Assembly (NCBI GenBank): GCA_029204225.1
Contig: CM055109.1
Location: forward strand, 28,288,861 to 28,352,860
DNA from: Diphasiastrum complanatum
Lineage: Eukaryota; Streptophyta; Lycopodiopsida; Lycopodiales; Lycopodiaceae
Length of the DNA: 64,000 bases
Reading direction: 5' to 3'
Below, one piece after another: positions 38,234-50,739 of the stretch. The stretch's first letter is position 1. Every line of letters starts with the position of its first letter. The position numbers were made by a program, and so were the translations under genes. The notes under the pieces were generated by a model. The model did no database searches. It was not told where the DNA came from and worked only from the letters and a program-made list of their open reading frames with translations.

Positions 38234-38249
38234 TAATAAGCTTTTTCAT

Positions 38250-39450
38250 GTAATTATGTCAACAATAAAGTTATTTTCGTGAAAAAGTGAAAGCTCCACT
38301 TCCTTGAAAATAGTTGCACCATAAGAAGAGAAATCTAAGGCCTCCATGCCTCATGATGAACATGAAAAACAAGATCACAAGATAGGCAAAAAGGCTGATT
38401 GCCAAGATTTTGCACTCTAGCTTGACTAGTCCACATACTATGAACTTTTTCCATGATAGATCTAATCTTGAAATCAACAACTATCTTGATCTTATTGAGG
38501 CTAGACACTTGCTCAAGGATGTAAGTGTCCTTTTTGGATGATTCACTTAATCTCAAGAGAAGTTTACAAATTTCCTCACAAAATGGAAAAACAAGATTTC
38601 AAGAGCATACAATTGATGACACGACCACTTGCTTTATAAATGTTTTGGAAACATGTCCAAGCCATTAGAGACAAGAAATATGTCCATACAAGAGGCATCA
38701 TACAAGACTAGTATTGCCTCACTTGAACTTTCAGATGTAGAAATCTCAATAAAACAAGATGGTACATCAAATAATGGAAGTGAAGCAAAAGTGAATATGT
38801 TGGAGTAGTTACCACCTAAAAATTGCCCCTCATTTCCATCAATTGTGAGCCACATAGACTTGGCCTTGCTTGTTGAAGATCTCCTTGGAAGACTCCTCCT
38901 CAAGCCTTGGCAAATCTCCATCATGCACTTGGATTTTTTGGTAGATATGAGAATTCTATTATCATCCTCTTCATTGAGATGAGATCCTCCTTACTCCTTA
39001 CATGCAAAGGAATATTGAAAAAGCATATGGATCTAAAGATCCCCAAATGGTTCCTATCAAGCACAATTGATAAGAGATACCACCAATGGAAGTCTTCAAA
39101 GAAGAACTCACATAAAAAGCACCATCTTTGCTTCTACTTGATGAAACAAGATCATCCACATGAACAAGATAAGACAATTGATGAGAAGTACAACACCTTG
39201 GCAATAACTCTCCAAGTGCTTTTGCCAAGCACCATCTCCATGAGTCTTACCATTGTGGAACATAGATTGAAGTACTCCAATTGCATTCTCCTCCTTGAGC
39301 TGATCCAAGCTCCACACTTCCAAAAGGATTAGATTCCATCTTGAAGATATTCCCACATCTAGTTCTCTTGCAACCACATCACCATCCCTCTTAACCAAGC
39401 AAGCATCTTTTCCGAAATCAACTTGGAAACCATCATCTAGCATCTTGCCA
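38250..39450 (-). pseudogene. Possible Copia-like relic
   Basis: The minus-strand frame at 39443-39108 contains DGFQVDFGKDACLVKRDGDVVA, split here as DGFQVDFGKDACLV and KRDGDVVA, which resembles the stretch between Copia protease and the pre-integrase zinc site. A second frame (39228-38998) has KDGAFYV at the position where integrase would start. No catalytic motif is intact. The call is weak. Confidence 0.35.
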
Positions 39451-40936
39451 ACACTAATACCACCTCCAATTTGAGATCCTGCAACTAGGTGTGATATCTA
39501 TCTCACTAGCTCTACCAAGCTCTCTCAAACTAGATCCTAACTCTCATCCAAAGATGGAGCAAAAACAAAGTTTGGGTCAACTTGACTTAATAAGTACACA
39601 AAAGCACTCAGAAACATCCACAAATGACTCAAATACAATTGGATTGCATGAAACTATGTGGCTATGACCTCAATAAATTGTCTAGATCTCAAATAGACAA
39701 GATTGTCAAGCTTTTTCTTGAGTATTTGGATCAAACAAGCAAGATATAAGTCAAACTAAATGTGTCCAACCAGGTTGGGTGCCCTATCCACCTTGATTCA
39801 AATGGCTATAACTTTTGATTGGCACATCCAATTGATGTGAAACAAATTGCAACACAATCTTGAGTCTTCTAGCTTTCTAGCAAGCTATCAAGCATAGATT
39901 TTGGATCTATCTTGGAGGAGAACCAAAAGTCAATGTTGGCTAAACCCCACACGTGTCCGAGCACTAAATTCCATACAATATTAGGCCAGGTCCAGTCAAT
40001 GTGATTATGACCCCTTTTGATCCTAAAATCACAAGGATAGCAAAGGAGATGCAACTACACTCTCTAAAACTTGATTTCAAGGCAAAGAATCACAACACTA
40101 CATCTTAGGATATAATTAGTAACTAGAGGTCAAGGGGAGTGAAACATGATTGGACACCCCTTCTTTTTCTCCTCTAAATATGATTTGCTTAGTGACATAT
40201 TGACCCTCAAAATTGATTGGACCACCAATCAAAAGCTCTCATGCCAACACATAGGGAAGTGTCACACATCCAACCTCATCATGACAAATGTAACAAGCCT
40301 AACCTAGATCGAGCCACATCACACTCTAATTTGGGCCTAATCATGACTTTACATGTGTACTTGCTCAAATTGCCTCTAATGCCAAAAATGGCCTAATCAA
40401 CTACTAACACATGGATTGGTTACTAAATTTCAAGTACCCCTAACTCATCATAGATCTAACATGTGCTCCACACGTGTGAGATTTCCATATGTACAATAAT
40501 ATGTAAAGTACTCAAGCTAGATTTTGCCAATTTTTCACATCTTGCATGATCTCACTAGGTTTTTGGCCTACACCACACAAGAAGCACCATCTTGAAGTCT
40601 TCCTTATAGATTATCGCAACCATATCTTGATTAGTAATTTGTCATGCAAGGTTTCGGCCTCATCCCTCATCCCCAAGGTCAGACCATTGAGTTGCTCTCA
40701 ACTTGCCATTGCCATCCTATTTGCTTGCATATCTAAGTTGCTTCAAACGCCTTGATAGAAAGTCTACCAAAGCCTTGATAAGAAAGTCTACCAGCTCACA
40801 ACAATGATTTTTGATAATATTATCTTTTAGATCAACACAAATTGACATCGTTTATATCATGGTGACATAATTGAATGAAAGAGAGAATAATTTGTATTCA
40901 TAATTATGAATAATAATATTCATAATTTGTATCCAT
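39451..40936. other. Intergenic, nothing assignable
   Basis: Only short frames with no recognisable domains are present. No long repeats or RNA genes were seen. Confidence 0.4.
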
Positions 40937-41349
40937 ATGTGCTTCTTTCATTGAACATTTTAATGTGTTCTACAAATATGTTGAGGTCCTTGTGATAATT
41001 GATGCATTTCATCATTCCATGTAGTTCCCAAGGTGTTTTTTTCATTGAAAATTTTATTTAACGTGTTTTGTTGTACAAGTATGTTAAGGGGTCCTCGAGA
41101 ATTGATGCATTTTGTCATCCCATGCAAGTCTCAAGGTGGTTCTTTCATTGAACATTTTAACATGTTTTGTTGTACAAATATGTTGAGGGGTCCTTGAGAT
41201 AATTGATGCATTTCCTTATTCCATTTAGTTGTTTGTTCCCAAGGTGCTTCTTTCGTTGAACATTTTAATGTGTTTTGTTGTACAAATATGTTGAGGGTTC
41301 CTTCAGATAACTGATGCATTATTTCATTGTTTCTTTTCTTGTTCCCAAG
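40937..41349 (+). repeat. Four-unit minisatellite of about 95-108 bp
   Basis: Units start near 40937, 41033, 41134 and 41242. Each has the order CTTTCATTGAACATTTTAA, TGTTTTGTTGTACAAATATG, TTGAGGGGTCCTT, GATGCATTT and CCCAAG. The units are imperfect and differ in length, so the array is old. On the minus strand the repeat stays open through two units. Confidence 0.85.
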
Positions 41350-42676
41350 TTGGTTATATTGTTGTTGAGATTGACTATGGGATGCATATCACCTCGGGAG
41401 ACATAGATAGAGAGAGAGACACCAATGGCAACTATTGTGCACACATCTTCTAGTTGTGCAATGTGTCTAAGACTACAAGAGAGTATCATTAACGTTATTC
41501 TAGAATTTCTAGATCAAAATAGGAAACTCTCATCTCAGAATGAGTTGTTTGACAATTAATTGCTTTCTTTAGATAACTTAGTCATCATTGTAAGAATTTT
41601 ATATCATGAAGCTCTTCAGAAGAAACAATACCACACTAAATTTTCATGATTCCCAAATCCTTCTCTTCCTTGAAGGCCAAGAAGACCGTTTGAATTGAAA
41701 TTCCAATCACCTCACAATGGTGAGTGAATCTAGTCACAGAGCTACTTGGTGAAAATTCTGGGAAGTTGTGAGTGATTAATGTTAGGGAAGCCACATCTTG
41801 GCACTGTCTTGAGTTCAGAATATGAGGAAGAACAACTGCCTATATGCCCATATCCTCTTCTTATGTTACATTTTCACCTGTTTTCATACAATGTATGATC
41901 TATTGACAGTATCCAATTCACCTTGAATAAGAAGAAAGATCACATAATATTACTGAATGAGAATTCTCAGCTGACACAAAAAGAAGAGAAAGCAAGAGGA
42001 GATATCTCCTTCAAAACTTGGCTTTTTACTTCTAAAACAGCTGTACATAAAAAACAGGTATATCCTGACAACACATACTTTTGGAAAGAGCCAAATCTCC
42101 AAACCAAGAATGAACATTTATCTTATCTAGCATCAGCATTTGCTGATTGAATTTATGGCAAAAAGAAAGAATATATGCTAAATACTTGTGTGCTCAGCCT
42201 TGAGTAGCCATGCATTTGTGCCTTTTGTTTTGGTCGCATTGAAAGCTAGGCCCCTTTGGAATAGTAAGGCGTTTTGAAGATCTGAAACAATCAAGGAGCT
42301 CAATCAAATTACATTCAATGCAAGTTTATCTTTTACTCATCGGAAGAAGCTTGGCTCCTTTGGAATAGTAAGATGTTTTGCAGATCTGAAACATACAAGA
42401 ATTCAATCAATCTACTATGATTGATAATGTGTTATGAAAGCAGATTCAATCAGAATGCAATTTGATAATCAAAACCCACCTTCAAGGAATCAAAACCCAC
42501 CTTCAAGGGATCAAATTCTTGCATGTCTAGTGGCTATTCAATGTTGTCTTCATAATAAATACTTCACCCTGATGAGAATTCAAGTTTGGCATACTAATTT
42601 TACACCTATCATGATGCCTATTTTGTAACAGACATTATGCTCTTTGCAAGTCTTGTAACAAAAATGAGATGATGCT
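41350..42676. other. Intergenic, with a short direct repeat
   Basis: A 66-bp segment around CCTTTGGAATAGTAAG is present at 42242-42307 and 42345-42410. An isolated 75-codon plus-strand frame at 41923-42150 has no recognisable domain. This sequence includes the 3' flank of the TPX2-domain gene on the opposite strand. Confidence 0.45.
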
Positions 42677-45600
42677 TCACCTTTTTGGCATAAAGGGCCG
42701 ATCAAAATAGGGCATCAATTGAGCACGGGGTACCATTTCTCTTCTGAGTCTTTTGACCTCTTCTTGCTCTGCAATCTGCAATGCAAGTCACGTACCCAGA
42801 ATCATTAGAGTGCCAGACAGAGTATAAACAGTCAAAAATAGGCTGGATCAGCAAGCTAAGGCATTCAACAAATAAACTCCTCTATTCATCTCTGAGTGTT
42901 TAAAGTCATGATGTCGACCATTGCTCTATTTACCTGCTTTAATCTTTCACGCTCTTGCCTTTGCTGCTCCATGAGCGAAATCCTCTCAGCAACCTGAGTA
43001 TATGAATTCCACATAAGAAATAGAGTGTGTGGATTTATTAAGTTTCTGTTGGTTATCTCAAACAAGCACTGTTGTGACATCCAAGAAATACAGGTACTGT
43101 GCAGATTGTTAGAAAAAAAAAATCTTAGTTGATAGCCTGCATTGTTAGCCTGATCGTGAGGAATCCCATGAAACAACGATGACAAGAAACAAAACCCACA
43201 AAAACATCTATGCTGGTTTATTCATTTTCTTCTGTTATACGTACATATCCGTCGAACTCGGCACGCTCACATGCCCTGATATCGCTGAAAAGCTGGATTT
43301 CCAAAGGTACAGTATTCTCCTTAACTGGCGGTTTCGGCAAGGCCTGCGGAGAAAGAACTGCAGTCATCATTACGCTAAAGCAGAACCACATTTTGAAGCT
43401 AGAAGAACCAGTTTGCAATATAATATCTCAACTGAAAAATTGGGAGTGTGGAAACAGAGAATTGGACAATTCAACACCCCAACCCAACTATCATGCGAAA
43501 GTGCTCCCGTGCTCTCACTTGTGGTTCATCAGTTGTCCAGGGTAACCCTTGCGCTAATGGTATTCTCATTCTCTGCTCTTCAGCAAACATCCTTGCTAGT
43601 TTCCTTGCAAATTCATGCTTCTTTTTGGCACCTCTTGCCTGAAAACTCATATAATATATTCTCTCAGTTTAGTTGGTCACATTGGTCTATGCACCAGAAT
43701 GCAAATTGTCTTTATGTGATCAGAATAATTTCCTTGTGAACGCAATCTTCGATTATCAAGACAGACTAGTTGGGTAGATCATGAAGAAATTCGAACTGCC
43801 TTCAAATCACAAACTGTCTTTACCTCTGTTCGAAGAGCAAATGGCTGTAAGCATGTAGACCTAGACTTTCTGGAATGCATCCCGAACGATGTACCAGTCC
43901 GTTGGGACTGGAAAGAATTACACAATGATACACCAAAGTTGCTTGCCTGATCGACCTTTGTCACAAGAATACCATATCTCAAGTTACTACCAAGAAATAT
44001 AGAGAAAATATGACAGGACAGCTTTAGACAAATTGCGAGTGAGCTCAACTGACAAATAGCTTGCAGTAAGTAAGCACAAGAACGTTGAGCTATCAGATGC
44101 CCAAGTGATAAGAAAAGCAGTTAACCAGGAGACGTCTACTCGCTTACTTCATTCCCCAAATCATCACGTGTAGGAGGAGTAGTGCATCCCTCTTTGTTGA
44201 TCTCCCTTTTGCAAGCAATGTTTCCTAATTTCCTGTAGATTAAGCAAGAAGTCAATTCAAGTGTAGACAACAACTCCAATAGACAAGATTAAGTCCCTTA
44301 ATCCAACATTAGCTGCTCAGACCTTCAAAATACAGTTTGCTATGTTCCTGTGTTCGTTTTCAGCTGTAGCACTAATTACATAGGAGCCTATGCCTATTAA
44401 TTATAATGCAATAAATCAACCATCCTACAGACTTTCAAACTTCAAGTTAACATAACAGAGAGCTGGGTTAGCAATTTTCTCTGAGCATGGCACACTGAAC
44501 TTGCCTAATTCTTGACACACATACAAGCATACACATCAAAAAGAAAGAGTGCATAACAGAGACAAATCCAAACTAATTTCTGAAGCATCTGATAGACCAT
44601 CACGGATGGATAAGGTGAGGTGTAAAAAGTGTGCCTGTCATCTGTGGAGGCTCCTTGATCATGCTTCTTGTTAGCGTCTTTGGAATCCACTGCCATTGTT
44701 GGTCTGACCTGGGAAACTCTGCCATCCTCTGCCATTCCCACCCTTTCATGCGCAATCAAGTATCCTCTATCCACTACGTGAGGTGAGTTCAGCAATTTTT
44801 TCCAAAGCTCATACCCTACATTGGCATGCATTGATTCTCCAGCGTTCCAGTTCCTCACCTTATCAATAGATCTTGCATGTGCAAGAGAATTCATCTCAAC
44901 ATTATACCTGTCTATCATACGCTTCACTTCTACTGTAGAATCATCTAACTCCTTTTTGGAAATAATATTATGTTCCAACTTATCGTAGCCAAGTGTAAGC
45001 TCTGTGGCTTGGAAGCACGTTTCTATCAAATGCTTGTCGCCTGAAATGTGGTCTGATTCCCCAGCTTGTTGTAGAATTAGTCTATTTTCATCTAAAGGCT
45101 TGACTGTAATCATGGATTTTATTGGTGATTGTTTGCTACTGTGGTATATGTCAACCATGGTCTTCACTGGAACAGCAGGAAGCTTGACTTCTTCATGCAA
45201 ATTGGCAGAGGAACAAGCTATTGACTGTTCACATGCATGATGATCTTCTGCTGCTGCCGGGGCCTGCACACCTCTTCCTGCATTGGCATGGTAGGCCTTT
45301 TCAAATCCCTGAGACTTGATTACTCTGGATTCTTCAGCTTCGCTTTCTGCAAGTGATATTATATTCTCAAAAGCTTTCACTAAATGGCGAACCCTTCCTT
45401 CTCCCAATGGCTCAGAGACCTTTCTGTGTGCTTCTGCAATAGCTTTGTTTATCCTACAACCTCTGCTTTGTTTCTTTTCTAGGATTGCCTGTGTTTTTAC
45501 TGCAGCAGTCTCGTGCTGCTGTTTAGTATCATCCACTGGCGCTACAGCCTCTATGCAAGAACTAGTCCAAATGAAATCTTGGCATTTTCCAGAGGTAGCC

Positions 45601-47689
45601 ATAGCTACTAAATCTTTGCATTCTCCAGAGATAGACAAAGCTACTAACTCTTCACTTGCTGCAGTGCTCCAAAAACCAACAATACGTGAGAATGGTATCA
45701 GCAATTATCCATAAAAATCAATGTCATGACAGCTTTCATAAATATTATCTTTTTGCAGAAATATTTTGTTTAATGTCATAACTATTATCTTTTTGCAATT
45801 TTTTTTTTGTTTAGTTGAATGTCTGAATTTTCTTATCCTTTGGTTTATAGTACATGTGATTCATTAAGCTCATTAAGATGATTGTATGAAACCATAGAAG
45901 GTTTGGATATTGTGAACATCCATGGTTCTATCTTGCGAGTACCCGAATTTTGCACAACTCTTGGAAGAGAACCTTTTTAAATTAATATCTAGCCAATGCA
46001 AGCTAATATAAAAACTTATAACACACTTCACTCTGAAACTCAGATGAAGCAATCTCTTCTCAGAGCAGGGGCAGTTATGATTTTAGCTAATCAAGATAAT
46101 TAGATCTGCACAGTTGTTGATCTGCACAGTAAGAGTTCCAAGATGGGAGAATTTTTAGATATAAAAACAGCAATTCTCAAATGTGCAACAATGGTTTGGT
46201 TGTAAATAGCGAATGTTAATGATTCTGAATTTGTTAAATTTTTTGTTTTTTGGGGTGGTGGGGTTCACCCTCTGAATTTTTGCATTTGGAAGCAGCCACT
46301 GTCTCCTTCAGAAAAAGTCGAGATTTTGATTTCACTTAAAAAAAAGAAAAACGAGTTATCTTCCGGAACATAGCGTGTTCCCTACACCAAACGGAATGAG
46401 CTTGCTCTGTACAGCAGACAACTATGATAGAAGCTAAACTTAGATAGAGGAGGTTTATTTATTTTTTCCCTCAAACACTGACCTGCTGATTGTGTTGATT
46501 CTGAAGGCAATTCACATTCTTCGACTGTCTGATTGACAAGGCAAGGGGTCTCAAAAGCACCCATACTACTGCAATTGCTACTATTCTCATCTGGATCGCT
46601 GTTGCATGTGTGCATTGGCATGTTTATATCATTGTTCTCACTTTGTTCTGTCTGCTTCCCTTCCTTCCCTGCTGATTCTGCTGATTCTTCCACTGTCTGA
46701 TTGACAAGGAAAGGGGTCTCAAATGCACCCATACGACTGCAATTGCTACTACTCTCATCTGGATCGCTGTTGCATGTGTGCATTGACATGTTTATGTCAT
46801 TGTTTTCACTTTGTTCTTTCTCCTTCCCTTCCTCCTCTAGTGCAAAACAGATGCCATCATCCTGCTGTGGACACATGTCATCATCTTGCTGTGAACAGAT
46901 GTCATCATCCTGTTTCACATGTGAACAGACGTCGTCATCTTGTTTCCCAGGTGAACAGATGTCATCATCCTGCTTCATTACAAACTCCATCACATGGCTC
47001 TGGTCAACAAATTCACGTTGTTCTTCAGAAACTCTGCAAGCCAAATTCCCCTCTGTATCTTCATCCTGCTTCATTACAAACTCCATCACCTGGCTCTGGT
47101 CAAATTCACATTGTTCTTCAGAAACTCTGCAAGCCAAATTCCCCTCTGTATCTTCTACCTCTGCTCCTCTTGTTTCCTTCACACAGCCACCTGTAGCCCG
47201 CGGCGGCAGTGTGCCACTTATCTGATCATGTGGCAATGTAGCTAGTGCAGCAGCAGGGGATTTGGGGACAGGAGGAGGAATTTCCCCCTTGGCTTGCAGC
47301 AACAAATGGCGTTTGGACACCAGAAATTTCCTCAGAGGAATCGATGACGGTTGCGCATAGTCTGGATTGTTGGAAGCACATCTCGGCGACCGACAAAAAT
47401 GCCTGCGAGTGGGCGAGGGGGCAGCTATTCCTGCTTCCTTGCTCTCAGAGGTCACCACCTGCTGAGCTTCATCCTTCCCTGTTCTCACTAGGCTTTTGTT
47501 GGGTGTTTTAGGTTCAGTGATACTGACAGACGTCTTGCTTTTACCCGAGAGATTGGCCACTCTATTTATTTGCCCCAGATTTGGATTCTGATTCTCTGAA
47601 AGAATCACATACTGGCTGGATTGGATGGAGCCACATGCCCGCCGATCTGAAGTTAGAGGCTTCATAGGAGATTTCTCTCGGTCGATCAT
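42677..47689 (-). CDS. TPX2-domain microtubule-associated protein, 8 coding exons
   Basis: The coding exons, 5' to 3', are 47689-46483, 45658-44533, 44232-44148, 43907-43824, 43638-43519, 43343-43245, 42993-42934 and 42775-42677. Together they give 2880 nt, 959 residues plus stop, with all phases matching. Residues 820-959 carry the TPX2 domain: QPFALRTE, ARGAKKKHEFARKL, KPPVKENTVPLEIQLFSD, ACERAEFDGYVAERI, EEVKRLRREMVPRAQ and FDRPFMPKR. In plants this domain binds microtubules and is found in TPX2, WVD2-like and related proteins. Residues 1-800 look disordered and contain nested tandem duplications. The end of exon 2 (donor at 44532) was chosen for phase and adds a hydrophobic stretch, so that one junction is less certain. 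The exact subfamily is unknown. Confidence 0.88.
46517..47156 (-). repeat. Nested in-frame tandem duplications in exon 1 of the TPX2-domain gene
   Basis: There are three arrays. About 97 bp is doubled at 46965-47061 and 47062-47156 (peptide DTEGNLACRVSEEQ...VMEFVMKQD). About 166 bp is doubled at about 46517-46666 and 46683-46832 (NNDINM(S/P)MHTCNSDPDE). Between them, 46850-46980 encodes five copies of a short QDD(D/G)xC unit. All keep the frame open. Confidence 0.88.
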
Positions 47690-47694
47690 CGTTC

Positions 47695-49299
47695 CTGCAT
47701 TGAAGAAAATCAATAGAAGAAAGCTTCAGTTGATTCAACTGGTCACTGAAATTAGAAACATACTCACACATGATTCCATGAGTTTATGATTATATACATA
47801 CATGAGTACCAATCCAGACATCTGAATCTAGTTTTTTTTTTTTTTTGACGTATTCAAATTGATCAAAGTATCAAACCAATAAAATTGATATGGAAAATTG
47901 CAAGAATCATATGTCTTTACTTGAGTTGTCATAAGAAACCTTAAGTTACCTCTCATCACATCTCCAAAAGTTGTAATATTTGAGTGCTATAGCTTAAGTT
48001 TTAGATTCTAGCTAGGTGTAAAAAAGACTAATATCTTGCATTGAAGAGAAAATTTTTGAAGCCCTTCAAAAACTCCAGATTTGTGGCAACTAAGTATAGT
48101 ATTCATATCATAGGAAAATCTAGTCTTTATTCTGTCATATATAAGATAGACTTCCTGCCTTTCCTGCTGATATAAGATCATTTTGGCTAGTATAAAGATG
48201 ATGTGATTGATAATTTACTCTGCTCCAAGAACTTCAAATATTTTGTGTAACACATCTAGTAGAAAAATAAAGACACAAAAGATCTACAATCATAATAGGC
48301 AAACAGACCCAAAGAAAATCATCGAGATTCCTAATGATCAATGATTCAGTTTATTGTTCACAGAAAAGTGCGGATTCTTTACATCAAAGATGGAAATTAT
48401 ACTATTCGGTTTGTTTGAGTTTTCTGGCAAGGTTTGTGATTTAAGTATAACCTTTACACAAGAAAATGGCATAGAATCAAGTTCCTGCGAGGAGCTTCAG
48501 GTCATGCAAAAACCTTCTGAAAACTAGTTTTAAATACTTTACAATTGCAGCAGGGCATTATGCCCAAAAAAGGCCATCATATTGCCCTGTAAGAGGAGTT
48601 TATGATGTTTTGTTCTAAAAAATACAAAAAAATATGTTGCTAGATTTCGATGTGATCATTAATCTTCTTAATTCATGAGTTTCAGGAAAGAAAGTTGATA
48701 ATTCCAGCCTTACAGAGACATCTTTCCAGTTGAACGTAGCAATTTTTCTTTTCTTCCTCTTTTATGTCCCATTTATGCAGCTGATCTGAGTTGAACTCCT
48801 GAACCCTATAAAAGGAAAGGAGATCTTCACCAGCATAGCATGCCACTGATTGGAGGAGATCAATTCAACTTCTTCTCACGCAATCTTTGATTGTTGGACA
48901 TTACTACTCTGCTTTCAATTGCCGAATGTATCAAGTAAAGAAATCCATGCATTTTCTAATCTCTTATAACAGCATTTCCTTTCTGATTTTTACCTACCAA
49001 GCAATATGCAACCACAACGATGAGTAGATTCTCATTTTCTCCATCACATTATGCATCGGATCTGATACTATATATCGTATCATCTTGGAGCTTTTATGAA
49101 GCATGCTAAATATCTTCTAATAGACCAGCTTCAATAAACCAGCTTCGATCTTTCCTTACTTTTTGCTTAGAATTCTGCTCTGCAAAGTACTAACCTGGCA
49201 AGAAATGGCTGCTCCCTGATCAACCGCTGTGTGTGAGTTTGAAACTTTCAGAATAAAGAATCCCAAGAACCCCCAGAGGTGGTTAATCCTAGCCTCTAC
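47695..49299 (-). other. Likely 5' UTR intron of the TPX2-domain gene
   Basis: The first coding exon is preceded by a strong acceptor (TTTTCTTCAATGCAG) with the ATG five bases after it. A donor (AAAG then GTAGAG) lies at 49300/49299. The stretch between has no assignable gene or repeat. Without transcripts the intron is an inference. Confidence 0.5.
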
Positions 49300-49770
49300 C
49301 TTTCAGCTGACTTTGGCTTGATCTACAGGTGACGCATTCATCTCTGCAGAATCATCAGCAAACAACAGAATCAAAGAACGATCAGCAAGAAGAAGCTCAA
49401 ATCAGAGATGGGTTCTACACTAGCAGCATCTGATTTGAGCCCAATTCCCCTGAAGGCAACAACAAACCCAAACCTGAAAAAATCCACAAAGCAAAACCAA
49501 AAACTAAAAGAAGCAATTCTTTTGCTGCAGAAACTTTACACTAGACCGAAGAATCCTGGGCAGCCCGGCCATTCCATCATACCCTGATTTGGAAAAACAG
49601 TGCACGCATGCATGCATCAAGCTAGCAGAGCACCATCGCCACAACACGAGACAGATTGCAGACAGAAAAATCGATCGATCGATGGATGGATGGATCGTTC
49701 CTTCATCGGCGAGAGAAGAAAACAGAAAGAAAGAAAAGAGCAAAAGGAAAATCTGAAGGCAACGGCTACT
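49300..49770 (-). promoter_or_regulatory. Likely 5' UTR exon and start region of the TPX2-domain gene
   Basis: On the minus strand an AT-rich TATA-like stretch (AAAAATATAACG) at about 49790-49779 is followed by a pyrimidine-rich leader and ends at the donor near 49300. A 12-codon upstream frame lies at 49341-49303. A GATC/GATG microsatellite is at about 49671-49696. A longer frame at 49776-49504 looks like a signal peptide but is probably a by-product of the pyrimidine-rich leader. Confidence 0.4.
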
Positions 49771-49799
49771 CGCCATTTTACGTTATATTTTTAAAAATT

Positions 49800-50735
49800 A
49801 GGTGGGAGCCACAAGAACGTTGAGCTTCCAACGGTTACTTTGAATAAATAGATCCCACACTCTTGGCCTCCTTCCCATTTTAAAGCCTTTCCTAAATTCT
49901 CTCTCCCCAACCCTAGGCATTGATTGAGCCATTGCAGTTATTGGCATGGGTTCCCTTCGGAGTTGGCTCTTGACTAGCAAAGACCGTGTGTGTTTGTTGA
50001 CACGGCTAGCCATAGTTAGTGATTGGAAGGTGTATGACTTTTGGGTTCGCTGGTGACCAATTGTACCACTTGTTTTCGATGTCGCTGGACCTGCTCCTCA
50101 AATTGGGTTCAATACCTATCTGAAAAGCAGAAGTTTACTCCATGAGTGCAAGTGCAGACCGTGCACTCTTGCCCATCGGAGCTCTGAACCGGAGCTCTGA
50201 AAAGAGGCTGGAAAGCACACATGCATATCTGCTTTTGATCTGTAAAATCGTGTTTTGCTTATGGAATGAACACATGCTGAATGTTTGCCATGTGGCAGTT
50301 TGTGAATGTTTCATGTGGCAAAGCCGCACATGGCGAAGGCTTATTGGTCAAGGCGAAATGATCCCATGTGTGAGCTGTGTCTTTAAGATTCAAGGGAGGA
50401 GAAGCCATTTTGACAATCAATCCCAACCGCCTTTTGCCATGTGGCACCACCCAATAATTTAAGCTATTAGCAATCTTGTTTTTGTAAATTTCTATCTTTG
50501 ATAGAAATAAAAGGTAATGTGGATTTGTTGTAAATAATTTTACATATTTGTAAATAAGTTAGTCTATGAATTACACAATAGACTGCAACAAAGTCAACCA
50601 AGGTCAAAATTGGTCAAATGTTGAAATTTGTCGAATTGATTGACGTCGAATCGATCAAATAGGTCAAATTGGTAGAATTGGTTGAAATCTAACACGGCCA
50701 AAATAGATTCAGTCCCAAGATCGAAATGAAAATGT
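49800..50735. other. Intergenic region with three CATGTGGCA motifs
   Basis: CATGTGGCA occurs at 50289-50297, 50312-50320 and 50438-50446. No gene with a recognisable domain follows within 300 bp. A 106-codon plus-strand frame covers the motifs but has no domain. Confidence 0.4.
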
Positions 50736-50739
50736 GGGA

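Noticed and set aside
46701-47225. Cysteine- and serine-rich plus-strand frames
   Set aside because: They are the antisense of exon 1 of the TPX2-domain gene, and their repeats mirror its QDDD repeats.
49504-49776. A 90-residue minus-strand frame starting with a signal-peptide-like sequence (MASSRCLQIFLLLFSFFLFSS)
   Set aside because: The hydrophobic run comes from a pyrimidine-rich leader and a GATC/GATG microsatellite. The rest has no domain, and the stretch fits better as the 5' UTR exon of the TPX2-domain gene.
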